Assembly: GCF_030296675.1 (NCBI RefSeq) | Contig: NZ_AP027736.1 | Coordinates: 434,001-498,000 of the forward strand | Direction of reading: 5' to 3' | Length of the DNA: 64,000 nucleotides | Source of the DNA: Demequina sediminis | GTDB taxonomy: Bacteria; Actinomycetota; Actinomycetes; Actinomycetales; Demequinaceae | Part shown: positions 29,969-39,530 of the stretch, piece after piece | How the letters are laid out: each line of letters opens with the position of its first letter | Position numbering within the stretch: the first letter of the stretch is position 1 | Program-made: the position numbers and the translations under genes | Notes under the pieces: model-generated | Database searches by the model: none | Told to the model about the DNA's origin: nothing | The model's input: only the letters and a program-made list of their open reading frames with translations

Positions 29969-30040
29969 CTCCCCGGCTGGACTCGAACCAGCAACCTGCC
30001 GATTAACAGTCGGCTGCTCTGCCAATTGAGCTACGGAGGA
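29969..30040 (-). tRNA. tRNA-Asn (GTT)
   Basis: The minus strand has TAGCTCAATTGGCAGAGC (D arm), the anticodon stem GCCGA/TCGGC around CTGTTAA (anticodon GTT) and GCTGGTTCGAGTCCAGC (T arm). The acceptor 5' arm TCCTCCG pairs well only if the 3' arm is CGGGGGA-G; the sequence has CGGGGAG. One G is therefore missing from the run at 29971-29974 (C4 on the plus strand), leaving 72 rather than 73 bases. Confidence 0.93.
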
Positions 30041-30159
30041 TCGCGCTCGAATACTCTAGCGGATCCCTGAGGCTGCCGGTGACCATCCTGGGGGTGCTGG
30101 TGGTCGCGACTCGGGCGGGGAACGCCCCGCTAGACTGACGCGCGGCCTCTCGGGGTCAC

Positions 30160-30233
30160 GGGCCAGTAGCTCAGCAGGTCAGAGCAGTGGACTCATAATC
30201 CATCGGTCGCGGGTTCGAGCCCCGCCTGGCCCA
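30160..30233 (+). tRNA. tRNA with CAT anticodon, probably tRNA-Ile2
   Basis: 74 bases. Acceptor GGGCCAG/CTGGCCC, D arm AGCTCAGCAGGTCAGAGC, anticodon loop CTCATAA (CAT), T arm CGCGGGTTCGAGCCCCGC (with one terminal pair), discriminator A. The GAGCAG...ACTCATAATC...GGTCG pattern resembles bacterial tRNA-Ile2, in which lysidine at C34 reads AUA, more than elongator Met, but identity needs a model search. A TAGACT -10 is at 30131-30136. Confidence 0.88.
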
Positions 30234-30415
30234 CGCGTGACTCGTATTCGATGTCGGTGCGCGCACCTGCGAAGGTCGGGGCGGTTCATCCGCGCGCCGC
30301 CGCCGGGTTCTGCCTCGATACTGGCTGACGTCAACCAATACCGGGGAGCACCCATGCGGTGTCGGACGCAGGTGAGACCATTCCCGAAAGAGCGTGTGGT
30401 GGCGGGAGGTCGGAG

Positions 30416-31611
30416 ATGCGCGGCGAAGCGACGGTGCTCCACGCCGACCTTGATGCGTTCTACGCCTCGGTCGAGCAGCGGGACGACTCTGCACTGCGCG
30501 GACGGCCGATCATTGTGGGCGGCGGCGTGGTGGTGGCCGCGAGTTATGAAGCAAAGGCCCGGGGCGTCCGCACCGCGATGGGGGTGCAGCGCGCGCGTGC
30601 GCTCTGTCCCGACGCCATCATCGTCCCTCCCCGTATGGAGGCTTACTCGGCAGCGAGTCGCGCAGTGTTTGCGATCTTCCACGACACCACGCCGCACGTG
30701 GAAGGCGTCTCGATCGACGAGGCGTTCCTCGAGGTTGGGGGCTTCGCCGCCTTGCCGGGACTCCCGAGGAGATTGCCGTGCGCCTGCGGGAGCGTGTGCG
30801 TGCCGAAGCCGGGCTCCCGATTTCGGTGGGCGTCGCGAGAACAAAGTTCCTTGCGAAGGTGGCGAGCGCGGTCAGCAAGCCCGACGGGCTCCTCCTGGTG
30901 AGGCCGGATCACGAAGAGGCGTTCCTTCATCCGCTCCCCGTCGAACGGCTTTGGGGCGTGGGCGCGGTGACCGCGGAGAAGTTGCACAGCAACGGCGTCT
31001 ACACGGTCGGGCAGTTGGCCGAACTCGAAGCGGCGACCGCCGAGCGATGGCTCGGAAAGGCGGCCGGTGCGCATCTGCACGCGCTGGCGAGGCTTCGGGA
31101 CCCGCGGCCGGTCGCGACGACCAAGCGCCACGGATCCATCGGCTCGCAGCGCGCGCTTGGCAATCGGTCGTACACCGCTGGTGAGCTTGGGCTGATCCTC
31201 ACTCAGATCGTCGACGGCCTCGCGAAGCGCCTGCGCGATCGCGGATCGTCGTGCGCGACCGTCGTGTTGAGGCTTCGCTATGGCGACTTCACCAAAGCGA
31301 CCCGATCGCGCACGCTCGCCGCGCCCACCGATCGCACCGAGGTCTTGCTCGGCGTCGCTCAGCAATTGCTCGATGCAGCGGGTCCTGATATCTCCGGCCG
31401 GGGCGTGACCCTCATCGGCGTCTCTCTCGCGCAACTGACCAGCGCAGGCAGGATGCAGCTCGAGCTTCCGATCGACTGGCACGACGGGGCGCGCATCGAC
31501 ACTGCCCTCGATGCGGTCCGCGATCGGTTCGGCTCCGCCGCCGTCACGCGCGCCGCACTGATCGGCCGTGATCCTGGTTGGTCGGCGCCGCGGCTGCCTG
31601 AACACGAGTAG
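30416..31611 (+). CDS. dinB: DNA polymerase IV (DinB) (frameshifted in this sequence)
   Basis: Y-family translesion polymerase. About 399 residues when repaired. Catalytic DLDAFYASVEQ (about 12-22), AASYEAKARGVRTAMG, SIDEAFLEVGG (about 100-110), then PISVGVARTKFLAKVAS, the HhH region with WGVGAVTAEKL, and the little-finger domain. The frame breaks at the G5 run 30737-30741; one added G gives EVGGLRRLAGTPEEIAVRLRE. ATG follows GGGAGG by 7 bases. Codon use is less GC-biased than in neighbours, and the gene sits beside a tRNA, so transfer is possible. Confidence 0.93.
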
Positions 31612-31640
31612 ACACATTCGGGACCCGCGTGGTGAGCGCG

Positions 31641-32060
31641 CTACCAGGGCCGCATTGCGACTCGCGTGCCAGCGCCGCGACCGCTGGGGGCCTTCTGCCA
31701 GTTTCTGTCGTCCCTGGCCAGGGACAAGTCGCCGACGTAGACCGCCACCAGCTCCCACAACCGCAGCAGACGAGGCGGCGCTCCACGGTGCCATCGAGTC
31801 GTCGCCAATGGCTCGTCACGGCGCTGGTGCCACATCGGCCACCAGTCCGTGCCGTCGTCCTCGTCGGCAAACGCAATGCGGATGTACCACTCGTTGAGCG
31901 CGTCCAGGCTCTCGAACGAGCCATCGAGCTCCGGTCCACAGGTTTCGGCGAGCCGGGCCCGCAGCTGCTCGCGTCGCACGGGGAGTGCCTCGATGAATGA
32001 GGCGAAGGCCAAGTCGGCGTCGTTCCATGACGCGTGAAAGCCGGGAACGAGGCGCCTCAT
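31641..32060 (-). CDS. Hypothetical protein, unknown
   Basis: 139 residues, soluble. N-terminus RRLVPGFHASWNDADLAFASFIEALPVRR; the middle has TDWWPMWHQ and RLLRLWELVAVYVGDLSLARDD. It vaguely recalls small immunity-like proteins with a WELVAVYVGDL stretch, but no family is claimed. The last 25 residues look poor and might be shifted by another base error. Next to dinB on the opposite strand. Confidence 0.5.
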   Translation of the reverse strand: MRRLVPGFHASWNDADLAFASFIEALPVRREQLRARLAETCGPELDGSFESLDALNEWYIRIAFADEDDGTDWWPMWHQRRDEPLATTRWHRGAPPRLLRLWELVAVYVGDLSLARDDRNWQKAPSGRGAGTRVAMRPW

Positions 32061-32394
32061 ACCTGCCAGATCGTAGCGGGGACCTTGTCGCCGGCGGCGA
32101 GGATCGGCCACGTCTCGCCGGGACCGGCGATGCTCCACGGTGAGGTTGGCACGGGCCAGCCCGCTACCCCCGACTCACGACAACCGCCCCGCACCCAGGA
32201 GCACAACACCGATGCGGGTGACGGGGAAGACCGGGGCGACCGCGCGGCCCTCGACGGGGTTCGTCAGCCTGACGCCCACGGTCTCGCCCGTCGAGAGCCG
32301 TGCATGGGCGTCAGGACACGGGAGAGCGGAAGTCGTGACGCGAGTTCGCGCGCCGTAGGGTGACACGCAGAGGAACCTGCGAAGGGGGAGGTAC
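32061..32394. other. Intergenic stretch with no clear gene
   Basis: 334 bases between the hypothetical gene and a small lipoprotein gene. Both strands carry short frames with high GC3 (plus 32212-32358; minus 32175-32414), but neither has a ribosome site, a family motif or a sensible start, so none is called. CACGGGCCAG at 32150-32159 repeats the 10 bases at the 5' edge of the CAT tRNA (30157-30166). TAGGGT at 32356-32361 is a likely -10 for the gene downstream. Confidence 0.5.
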
Positions 32395-32637
32395 ATGGCT
32401 CGCGGCACGCTCACGGTCGCGCTGATCGCACTGATCGCCGCGACCGCCGCCGCCTGCGCGGGCGAGGTTCACGACGTGCGCGGGGACCTCAAGCGGCCGT
32501 ATGCCGCGCTCGTGATCGCCGATGCCGTGGTCGCGTCCAGCGCGGACGTGGCGGGGGAGGAGGGCGTGACTCTCACTCTGGTGGCGGCCGAAGCCGTCGC
32601 CTACGACGTGCGCCTTGAGCGCCTCCAGGAGTGGTGA
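32395..32637 (+). CDS. Small secreted protein or lipoprotein, unknown
   Basis: 80 residues. N-terminal signal peptide MARGTLTVALIALIAATAAAC with a possible lipobox (TAAAC, Cys near residue 21), then about 58 polar residues. Strong GGGGGAGG ribosome site 5 bases before ATG, and a TAGGGT -10 at 32356-32361, support expression. Unknown function. Convergent with mrpG, with 7 bases between them. Confidence 0.6.
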   Translation: MARGTLTVALIALIAATAAACAGEVHDVRGDLKRPYAALVIADAVVASSADVAGEEGVTLTLVAAEAVAYDVRLERLQEW

Positions 32638-32644
32638 GCGCCGC

Positions 32645-33040
32645 TTACTCCACGTCGCGCGGCGTCTCGCGCTCCTCGCGCGCCAGGCGCGCCTCCTCGC
32701 GCTCGTCCGGGTCGGACTCCTCCGCGAGCTCGTCGAAGCGCGGCTCATACAGCGGAGTGCCCGTCAGATATGCGGAGCGCGCGATCGCGATCGATCCCAC
32801 CGCGGACGTGGCCAACTGGAGCGCGATGATCGCGACCGCCTTGAAGGCATCGGGCACGGTGGGCTGCAGCGACAGCGCTCCCACGATGACCAGCGCCATG
32901 CCCACGCCGCCCGCGGTGCCCACCGCGGAGATGCGCGTGTACGTGTCGGGGAAGCGCAACAGCCCGAGCGCCGCGCTCGCGAATACGAGCGCACCCAGGA
33001 CCACGAACACCGATCCCACGACCTCGAAGACCTGGCTCAT
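32645..33040 (-). CDS. mrpG: Na+/H+ antiporter subunit G (MrpG)
   Basis: 131 residues, three membrane helices, with SAALGLLRFPDTYTRISAVGTAGGVGMALV, the PhaG/MnhG signature. Small subunit of the multi-subunit Mrp cation/proton antiporter. The Glu/Arg-rich cytoplasmic C-terminus (about residues 105-131) is longer than usual. ATG overlaps the mrpF stop; last gene of the operon. Confidence 0.93.
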   Translation of the reverse strand: MSQVFEVVGSVFVVLGALVFASAALGLLRFPDTYTRISAVGTAGGVGMALVIVGALSLQPTVPDAFKAVAIIALQLATSAVGSIAIARSAYLTGTPLYEPRFDELAEESDPDEREEARLAREERETPRDVE

Positions 33041-33294
33041 CGCTTCCCCCTCGTCAGCGCACGGGCGAGCGACAGCGCGCCCAGGAACCCCAGTAGCGAG
33101 GAGATCAGCACGATGTCGAACGTGTAGGAGTTCGCGAGCCGCACGCCCATGAGCGCGACGAGCCCCACCACCCCGAAGAGCAGCAGGTCGGCCGCGACCG
33201 CCCGGTCCGCCTCGGCGGGACCACGTAGCATGCGGTAGGTCGCCGCGAAGCATGCCACCACGATGATGACGATTCCGATGTCGAGCGCGATCAT
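33037..33294 (-). CDS. mrpF: Na+/H+ antiporter subunit F (MrpF)
   Basis: 85 residues with three membrane helices. CFAATYRMLRGPAEADRAVAADLL and YTFDIVLISSLLGFLGALSLAR match MnhF/MrpF. Overlaps mrpE upstream and mrpG downstream by ATGA. Confidence 0.93.
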   Translation of the reverse strand: MIALDIGIVIIVVACFAATYRMLRGPAEADRAVAADLLLFGVVGLVALMGVRLANSYTFDIVLISSLLGFLGALSLARALTRGKR

Positions 33295-33653
33295 GAGCGT
33301 GCCCCCTCGCGCCGCACCGCATGCAGCACCTTGTTCTCCATGACGCGCAGCTCCGCGCGCAGCGCGTCCGCATCGGCGGCGTACATCCCGTGGACGTACA
33401 GCACGCGCGTCTGCTCGTCTCCCACCACGTCCGTGCCGAGCGTGAGCGTGCCGGGCGTGATGGTGATCATCGACGCGAAGAGCGTGATCTCGAGGTCCGT
33501 CCTGCAGCGGGTCTCGAGTCGCGCGATGCCCGGCGTGGAGTTCTGTCCGGGTGTGAAGTTGTCGCGCAACACGGCGGCACTCGACACCACGATCTCCTTG
33601 GCGAACCACAGCGCCAGTCCCACGATCCTCACCGGCCACGTCACCCAGCTCAT
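33291..33653 (-). CDS. mrpE: Na+/H+ antiporter subunit E (MrpE)
   Basis: 120 residues. Short for the family: the N-terminal helices are reduced to one (VRIVGLALWFAKEIVVSS), followed by the soluble MrpE core with FASMITITPGTLTLGTD and LYVHGMYAADADALR. Overlaps mrpD (upstream) and mrpF (downstream). Confidence 0.92.
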   Translation of the reverse strand: MSWVTWPVRIVGLALWFAKEIVVSSAAVLRDNFTPGQNSTPGIARLETRCRTDLEITLFASMITITPGTLTLGTDVVGDEQTRVLYVHGMYAADADALRAELRVMENKVLHAVRREGARS

Positions 33654-35197
33654 GGCGTGCTCACCGCCTCCACATACGCGCTCGTATCGAGCAGCCCCGT
33701 CGCCGCCGTCTGCGACAACGCGAGCAGCGGCTCGGCGGCCAGGCCCAGCACCACCGTGAGCGCGGCAAGCACCACCGCCGGCGCCGCGAGCGCGGCACGC
33801 ACCCGGGTGCGGGTGGACGATGCCGGGGCAAGGGCGACCCGGCCGCCCGAGGGCGTCCCCGGAGTCCCCGCGACGGGCTCGAGGTCCGGTCCGGGCGGGG
33901 TCGACCAGAACAGCGCGGCCCAGATCCGCAGCATGGCGACCAGCGTCACGAGGCTCGCGACAATGATGAGCGCCGCGATGAGGCCCTGACCCGCGTCGAG
34001 CGACGCCCACACCAGCGCGACCTTGGCCACGAATCCCGAGAACGGCGGCAGGCCGGCGAGCGACAATGCCGCGACAAGGAACGCCGCGGCCAAGACCGGC
34101 TCGCGCTTCGCGAGACCCGTCACCCGACCCAACACGCCCGTGCCGTAGCGGACCTCGATCGCGCCCGTGGACAGGAACAGCGAGGTCTTCACGATCATGT
34201 GGTGCACCAGGTAGAAGATGGCCGCCGCGAGACCCGCCTGGGTGAACAGCGCCATTCCCAGCAGGATGGTTCCGATGCCGCTCACCATCGAGAACGTCAG
34301 GCTCTCGCGCAACGTCGAGGCGCCCGCCGCGGCCACGGCGCCCACGAGCATCGTCACGCCAAAGACGACCGCGCCCACCCACAGGTAGCGCGTGTCGCCG
34401 TCGAAGACCACCGCGTAGATGCGCACGATCGCGTAGATCGCGACCTTGGTGTGTAGCCCCGAGAAGAGCGCGGTGATCGCGGGCGAGGTCGCCGGATAGG
34501 CCCGCGCGATCCAGCCATGGACCGGCACCACGGCGGCCTTGATGCCCAGCGCGATGAGGCACACCGCGACCGCGAGGGCGACGCGGGAGTCCTCCTGCGC
34601 GGCCCCCGCGAGGTCCGCGAGGTTGACGCTGCCCGCCGTGCCATACACGAACGCGACGCCGATGAGGAAGATCGTCGAGGTCAGCAGATTGACCACGACG
34701 TACAGCCGCGCCCCTGCCACCTGTCGCAGCGATGCCGCCCCGGGTCCCGCGAGCACGAACAGCCCATACGAGGGCACCAGCATGACCTCGACGAAGACGA
34801 AGAGGTTGAAGAGGTCGGCCGTGAGTAGCGCGCCGTTGACGCCCGCGATCAGCACGAGCATGAGCGGCGCGAAGTAGCGCGTCGAGGCGCGGTCGCTCGC
34901 GACGGCGAACGCGACGCTCGCGAGTGACAGGAGGGACGTGATGGCAAGCATGATCGCGGTGAGAGCATCCGCCGCGAACGGGATCGCGATCCCCACGGGC
35001 CACTGGCCCACGCCGGTCGCCAGCGGAGCGGCGCCCGAGCCGAAGTGCACCGCGAGCGCGACCGCCGCGACGAACGTGGCACTCAGCACCGCGACCAGCG
35101 TTGCGGTGTGCGCGCGGCGCCGCTCTCCCACGACGACGAGCGCGCCGGCCGTGAGGAGCGGGACCGCGACCAGCAGCGGCAAGAGGGTGGCGGTCAT
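33650..35197 (-). CDS. mrpD: Na+/H+ antiporter subunit D (MrpD)
   Basis: 515 residues, about 14 membrane helices, ND4/NuoM-like proton-translocating subunit. Key blocks: FVFVEVMLVPSYGLFVLAG (conserved Glu), CLIALGIKAAVVPVHGWIARAYP (conserved Lys and His), LFSGLHTKVAIYAIVR, and LSLAGLPPFSGFVAK. Intact, unlike mrpA and mrpC. ATG overlaps the mrpC stop. It carries one copy of the GACGATGCC word at 33816-33824. Confidence 0.94.
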   Translation of the reverse strand: MTATLLPLLVAVPLLTAGALVVVGERRRAHTATLVAVLSATFVAAVALAVHFGSGAAPLATGVGQWPVGIAIPFAADALTAIMLAITSLLSLASVAFAVASDRASTRYFAPLMLVLIAGVNGALLTADLFNLFVFVEVMLVPSYGLFVLAGPGAASLRQVAGARLYVVVNLLTSTIFLIGVAFVYGTAGSVNLADLAGAAQEDSRVALAVAVCLIALGIKAAVVPVHGWIARAYPATSPAITALFSGLHTKVAIYAIVRIYAVVFDGDTRYLWVGAVVFGVTMLVGAVAAAGASTLRESLTFSMVSGIGTILLGMALFTQAGLAAAIFYLVHHMIVKTSLFLSTGAIEVRYGTGVLGRVTGLAKREPVLAAAFLVAALSLAGLPPFSGFVAKVALVWASLDAGQGLIAALIIVASLVTLVAMLRIWAALFWSTPPGPDLEPVAGTPGTPSGGRVALAPASSTRTRVRAALAAPAVVLAALTVVLGLAAEPLLALSQTAATGLLDTSAYVEAVSTP

Positions 35198-35564
35198 CGG
35201 GTCACCTCCGGGTCGGGGCGATCATCGTCATCCTCGGACACGGCGTCCTCGTCGGTGTCGTGCGGCGTGAACGAGTCATCCTCGCGCCCCGTCACGGTGA
35301 ACACGAGCATCACGATCGTGATCGCGAACGCGATGACGATCGCGGTGAGCACGAAGGCCTGCGGGAGGGGGTCGGCGACCCCCGCGAGGTCTTCCGGGCT
35401 GCCGAAGGGGCCTCGCGACGCGACGTTCCTCCCGCGGCCATGATGATGAGGTTCGCGGCGTGGCCCAGCAGCACGAAGCCCAGGATCACCCGCAGCATCT
35501 CCCGCTTGAGCAGCAGGTACACGGCGCCCGCGACGAGCAGGCCGGCGGTCAGCGCGACGGTCAT
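35194..35564 (-). CDS. mrpC: Na+/H+ antiporter subunit C (MrpC) (frameshifted in this sequence)
   Basis: About 123 residues once repaired; NuoK-like subunit with three helices. The start TVALTAGLLVAGAVYLLLKREMLRVILGFVLLGHAANL is clear. The frame breaks at 35407-35410 (G4, plus strand); adding one base gives REAPFGSPEDLAGVADPLPQAFVLTAIVI and the acidic tail, ending in a TGA that overlaps the mrpD ATG as expected. ATG at 35564 overlaps the mrpA stop. Confidence 0.9.
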
Positions 35565-38308
35565 CGTGCCCCCACCTCCTCGCGCCGGCGATCTCGCGGG
35601 AGACGATGCTGGCGGCCCAGCAGGTTGTAGGCGGCGAGGATGACGCCGATCACCGCGAGGTACACGCCGACGTCGAAGACGAGCGACGAGGTGAGCTTGT
35701 AGCCGAGGATGTACGTGCTCATCGGTGCGAGGAACGAGCCGTCGAAGTAGCCCACGAAGCCGGCACCGGCGCCCACCACGATTCCCGCGCCGATCAGTGT
35801 GAGATAGGGCCAGCGAATCCGCGCGGTCGTATCGCTCGGCGCCGCCATGTACGCAAGGGCGAAGCCCGCGCCGCCCACGAGCGCCGCGATGAAGCCACCG
35901 CCCGGCTCCTGGTGCCCGCGCAGCAGCAGCACCACGGACATGACGACGATCAGCGGCGCGAGGATGCGCGCGACGGTGCGCACGAAGACCGTGTTGCTGC
36001 GGGCGTCCGCCAGCGGAGAGGACTCGTCGATGTGGGCGGACCTCACCGGCACGGCGCGCCTCGAATGCAGCAGCGCCGCAATGGTGAGCCCCGCCATGCC
36101 CAGCACGGTGAGCTCCCCCAGGGTGTCGAGCGCGCGGAACTCGACCAGCACGGTGTTGACGATGTTCGCCCCGCCCGTCTCCGCCTCGCCCTCGGTGAGG
36201 AGGTAGGTCGCGGCGGGGGAGAGTTCGCGCCGCCCCGTGAGTGCCCATACGCCCAGCACCGTCGCGACTCCCGCGCCGACCGCGACCACGCCGGCGGCGA
36301 TGCGCGGGCGGCCCCGCTCGCGCACGAACCGTGACGGCAGGCGACGCAGCAGCAGCACGAAGACGGTGACGGTGAGGATCTCGACCAACAGCTGAGTGAT
36401 CGCGACGTCGACGGCGCCGAGCGCCAGGAACCACAGCGTCATCGCGAAGCCCACCACGCCGGCGACCACCACGGCAGCGATGCGCGTGCGCGCCCGCACC
36501 ATCGCGACCACGCCGCCGGCCACGAGCACCACGAGCGCCCAGTCCAGGGGCCGCGAGGTGTCGCCGATCACGGGCGGCAGGCCGTCGAGGCGGAAAGCGG
36601 CGCCGATCGCGAGGGCGGTGAGGACGATCGCGGGAATGGCGAGGTGCCTGCGGGGCGACGCGGTGCCAGCCCAGCGAGCGACGGCGGCGCCGCCGTGCAC
36701 CACGCCGTGGAGCGTCGCGTCGACCACATCGAGCGCGCGGAACGGGAACGCGAGCGGCTCGAGCGCGCGCGACACGCGCGTCCTCGCGAGGATCAGCGCG
36801 GTTCCGGTGGCGATCACCGCAATGGACACCGCGAGCGGGGCGTTGAACCCATGCCACAGCGCGAGGTGCTTGTCGATCTCCTCGCCCGCCGCGCCCGACG
36901 CCCCGCCGGACACCAGCCCGTCGAGCACGAACGGCGCGACGCCCAGCACGAGTCCCGCGAGGGCGCCCGTCGCGGGTACGCCCCACAGCAGGGGGAGGCC
37001 TCGCGCACGACGCGGCCCGTGCGGCCGCCGAGCGCACCCAGCACGATCCGCCCGGAGTAGGCGAAGGTCAGCACAGATGCCGCCGCGGCGGCGCCCGTGA
37101 CGACCCAGGGCACCCACGCCGGTCCCGGCGCGTGAAGGAACGCCTCGAGCATCGTCTCCTTGCTCACAAAGCCCAGCAGCAGTGGCACCCCCGCCATCGA
37201 GGCCGCGGCGAGAGCGATCGCGGCCGCGGTGACGGGCATTCGTGGCTGGAGGTCGGCCAGGTGACTGATGCGGCGCGTTCCCGCCTCGTGGTCGATCACG
37301 CCGACCAGCATGAACAGCGACGCCTTGAACAGCGCGTGCGCGACGGTGTGGACCACCGCGGCCGTCAGCGCCTCGGGGGTGCCGATGCCGATCATGGCGA
37401 CGAGCAGGCCGAGCTGGCTGATGGTCGAGTACGCGAGCAGTTCCTTGAGGTCGTCGCGACGCAGTGCGGCGATGGCCCCCAGCAGCGCGGTGATGAGGCC
37501 CGCGGTCACGAGCATGACCGTCCACACCTGCTCGCCCGCGAGGGCGGGGAGAAGCGCAGCAGGAGGTAGATGCCAGCCTTCACCATCGCCGCTGCGTGCA
37601 GGTACGCGGAGACGGGGGTGATCGCGACCATCGAGTCGGGAAGCCACGCGTGGAACGGGAACTGTGCGGACTTGGTGAACGCGGCGATCGCGATGAGGAC
37701 CGCGACGGAGGTGGTGAAGCCGGCGTCCTCTCCCCAGATGGGGTGAGAGAGCGCCTCGCCGATGCGCGTGGTGCCGGTGCCGATCGCGACGGTCACGACC
37801 GCGGCGAGCAGCGCGAGCCCTCCCGCGGCGGTCACCAGCACCGTGCGGATCGCGGACTCGCGCGCCGCGCCGCCCGGCCGCGCGATGAGGAAGAACGAGC
37901 ACAGCGTGGTGGCCTCCCACGCGACGAACAGCACCACGAGGTCGTCGGTGAGGACCAGCACCAGCATGGCGGCGGCGAAGGCCGTCATGAGCAGGTAGAA
38001 GACGCCGTGCTTGCCGCGTCCCAGGTAGCGGCCCGAGTAGATGAGGATCGCGGCGCCGATCACGAGCACGAGCATCGCGAAGACGAGCGCGAGGCCGTCG
38101 AGGCGCAGCGCGAACTCGATGCCGAGTGTGGGCATCCACGCGAGCGACTCGGTGACGACCTCCCCGGCGCCGCCGCCGTTCCCACGATCGCGGCGGCGAT
38201 GAGCAGGGGCACGGCGAGCGCCCAGCCCGCGGTGCGGCCCAGGGCGCGGTTGAGCGCCGGGGCGGCGGCGCAGGCGACCAGGACGGTCGCGACGGCGGTT
38301 AGGAGCAC
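35561..38308 (-). CDS. mrpA: Na+/H+ antiporter MrpA fused to MrpB (three frameshifts in this sequence)
   Basis: About 917 residues when repaired. ND5-like proton channel: FYLLMTAFAAAMLVLVLTDDLVVLFVAWEATTL, FTKSAQFPFHAWLPDSMVAITPVSAYLHAAAMVKAG (conserved Lys/His), LAYSTISQLGLLVAMIG. The C-terminal 150 residues are MrpB-like (LLRGHQEPGGGFIAALVGG, KLTSSLVFDVGVYLAVIG), so no separate mrpB is present. Breaks: near 38162-38165 (C4), 37546-37549 (G4) and 36991-36995 (G5); each is repaired by one base. GTG start at 38308 follows GAGGTGG. Heads the mrp operon for Na+/pH homeostasis. Confidence 0.92.
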
Positions 38309-38356
38309 GGTTCCACCTCGGTCGGGGCAGGGAGGGACGGGGAACCGGCGGGGGAG

Positions 38357-38533
38357 TCACTCGCTCGCGGAGCGAGGGCAACACCCGGGCCGGCGTTCAC
38401 GCGCCGAGGGTGGGGGAGCGGTGCCCGCGAGGCTCGCGCCCCAGCTCGACACCTGTCCGTTGGTGCCCACGTGCATCCCCAGCGACAGTCCGCCGGCGAA
38501 CGCCGTGCGGGTGTTGGGGTAGTGGGGGATCAC
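38357..38533 (-). CDS. Possible small protein upstream of mrpA
   Basis: 58 residues from GTG at 38533. The first 40 (IPHYPNTRTAFAGGLSLGM, HVGTNGQVSSWGASLAG) have high GC3, and a TAAGAT box (38541-38546) ends 7 bases before the GTG, the same leaderless layout as many genes here. The C-terminus is Cys/Arg-rich and less convincing. Unknown function; could be a leader for the mrp operon or chance. Confidence 0.4.
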   Translation of the reverse strand: MIPHYPNTRTAFAGGLSLGMHVGTNGQVSSWGASLAGTAPPPSARERRPGCCPRSASE

Positions 38534-38651
38534 CGTCCTGATCTTACCCGGTGCGGCGCCCCTGCCAGGAGAGCCACCCCCGCGACGATGCCCGCGGCGC
38601 CGAGCCCGATCCCGATAGGGTCGTGGCCATCCCCACACGAAGGGCGGTGCC

Positions 38652-39173
38652 GTGACGTCGCACGCGATCCCGCGCATCGTCGTCATGGGCCCGTCCGCGA
38701 CGGGAAAGTCGACGGTGGGTGCCGCGCTCGCGGCCGCCCTCGCGGTCCCCTTTGTCGATGCGGACGACCTTCACCCGGACACGAACCTGGCCAAGATGGC
38801 CGCGGGCACTCCGCTCGACGATGCGGACCGCTGGCCGTGGCTCGACCGCGTGGGCGGCGTGCTCGCGGACGCCGCGTCCACCGGGGGCGTAGTGGTTGCG
38901 TGCAGCGCGCTGCGACGCGAGTACCGCGACCGCTTGCGGGCGAACGCGCCGGGCGCTTGGTGCGTCGAGCTGACGATCTCCGAGGAGGAGGCGACCCGCC
39001 GCTGCGCGGCGCGCGATGGACACTTCATGCCGGCCGCGCTGGTCGCCTCGCAGTTCGCGATCCTGGAGGGTCTCGGGGTCGATGAGCCGGGCGTGCGCGT
39101 GGATGCCACCGCGGCCACCGCAGACATCGTGGCGCGAGCCCTCAAGGCGCTGACGGCGGAGGCGGCGAGGTGA
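38652..39173 (+). CDS. gntK: Gluconokinase, GntK family
   Basis: 173 residues, carbohydrate kinase that phosphorylates gluconate to 6-phosphogluconate. P-loop GPSATGKST (about 12-20), DADDLHPDTNLAKMAAGTPLDDADRWPWL (about 37-65), then ACSALRREYRDRLR. GTG start after GGGCGG. Ends by GTGA overlap with the DUF1905 gene. Confidence 0.92.
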   Translation: MTSHAIPRIVVMGPSATGKSTVGAALAAALAVPFVDADDLHPDTNLAKMAAGTPLDDADRWPWLDRVGGVLADAASTGGVVVACSALRREYRDRLRANAPGAWCVELTISEEEATRRCAARDGHFMPAALVASQFAILEGLGVDEPGVRVDATAATADIVARALKALTAEAAR

Positions 39174-39469
39174 CCGCGCACGAGTTCGACGCCGAGCTCT
39201 ACCTCTGGGACGCGCGCAGCGACTCGTGGGTGTTCGCGGACCTGCCCTTCGACATCGCCGACGAGATCGAGGATGCGCAGACGGGTCCGCGCCGCGGATT
39301 CGGCGCCGTGCGCGTCGAGGTGAGCGTGGGCGCGACCACGTGGCGCACCAGCATCTTCCCGTCGAAGGAGCGGCGCACGTTTGTCCTGCCCGTTAAGCGC
39401 GCTGTCCTCAAGGCCGAGCGCCTCGCGCCGGGGCAGACCGTCACGGTTCGCGTCACTCCCCTCCTGTAG
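39170..39469 (+). CDS. DUF1905 domain protein
   Basis: 99 residues; single DUF1905 beta-barrel with FDAELYLWDARSDSWVFADLP, GFGAVRVEVSVGATTWRTSIFP and the end YVLPVK-like (FVLPVKRAVLKAERLAPGQ). No YdeI-like partner domain. Function unknown. Translationally coupled to gntK. Confidence 0.88.
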   Translation: MTAHEFDAELYLWDARSDSWVFADLPFDIADEIEDAQTGPRRGFGAVRVEVSVGATTWRTSIFPSKERRTFVLPVKRAVLKAERLAPGQTVTVRVTPLL

Positions 39470-39530
39470 CGGCACCCCGGTGAGACACTGAGGCCAGGGC
39501 GTCGAGCGCGACGCCGGAGCGGAGGGGCTC

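Noticed and set aside
32140-32414. Two overlapping short frames on opposite strands with high GC3
   Set aside because: Neither has a start site, conserved motif or clear extent; left as an unassigned stretch.
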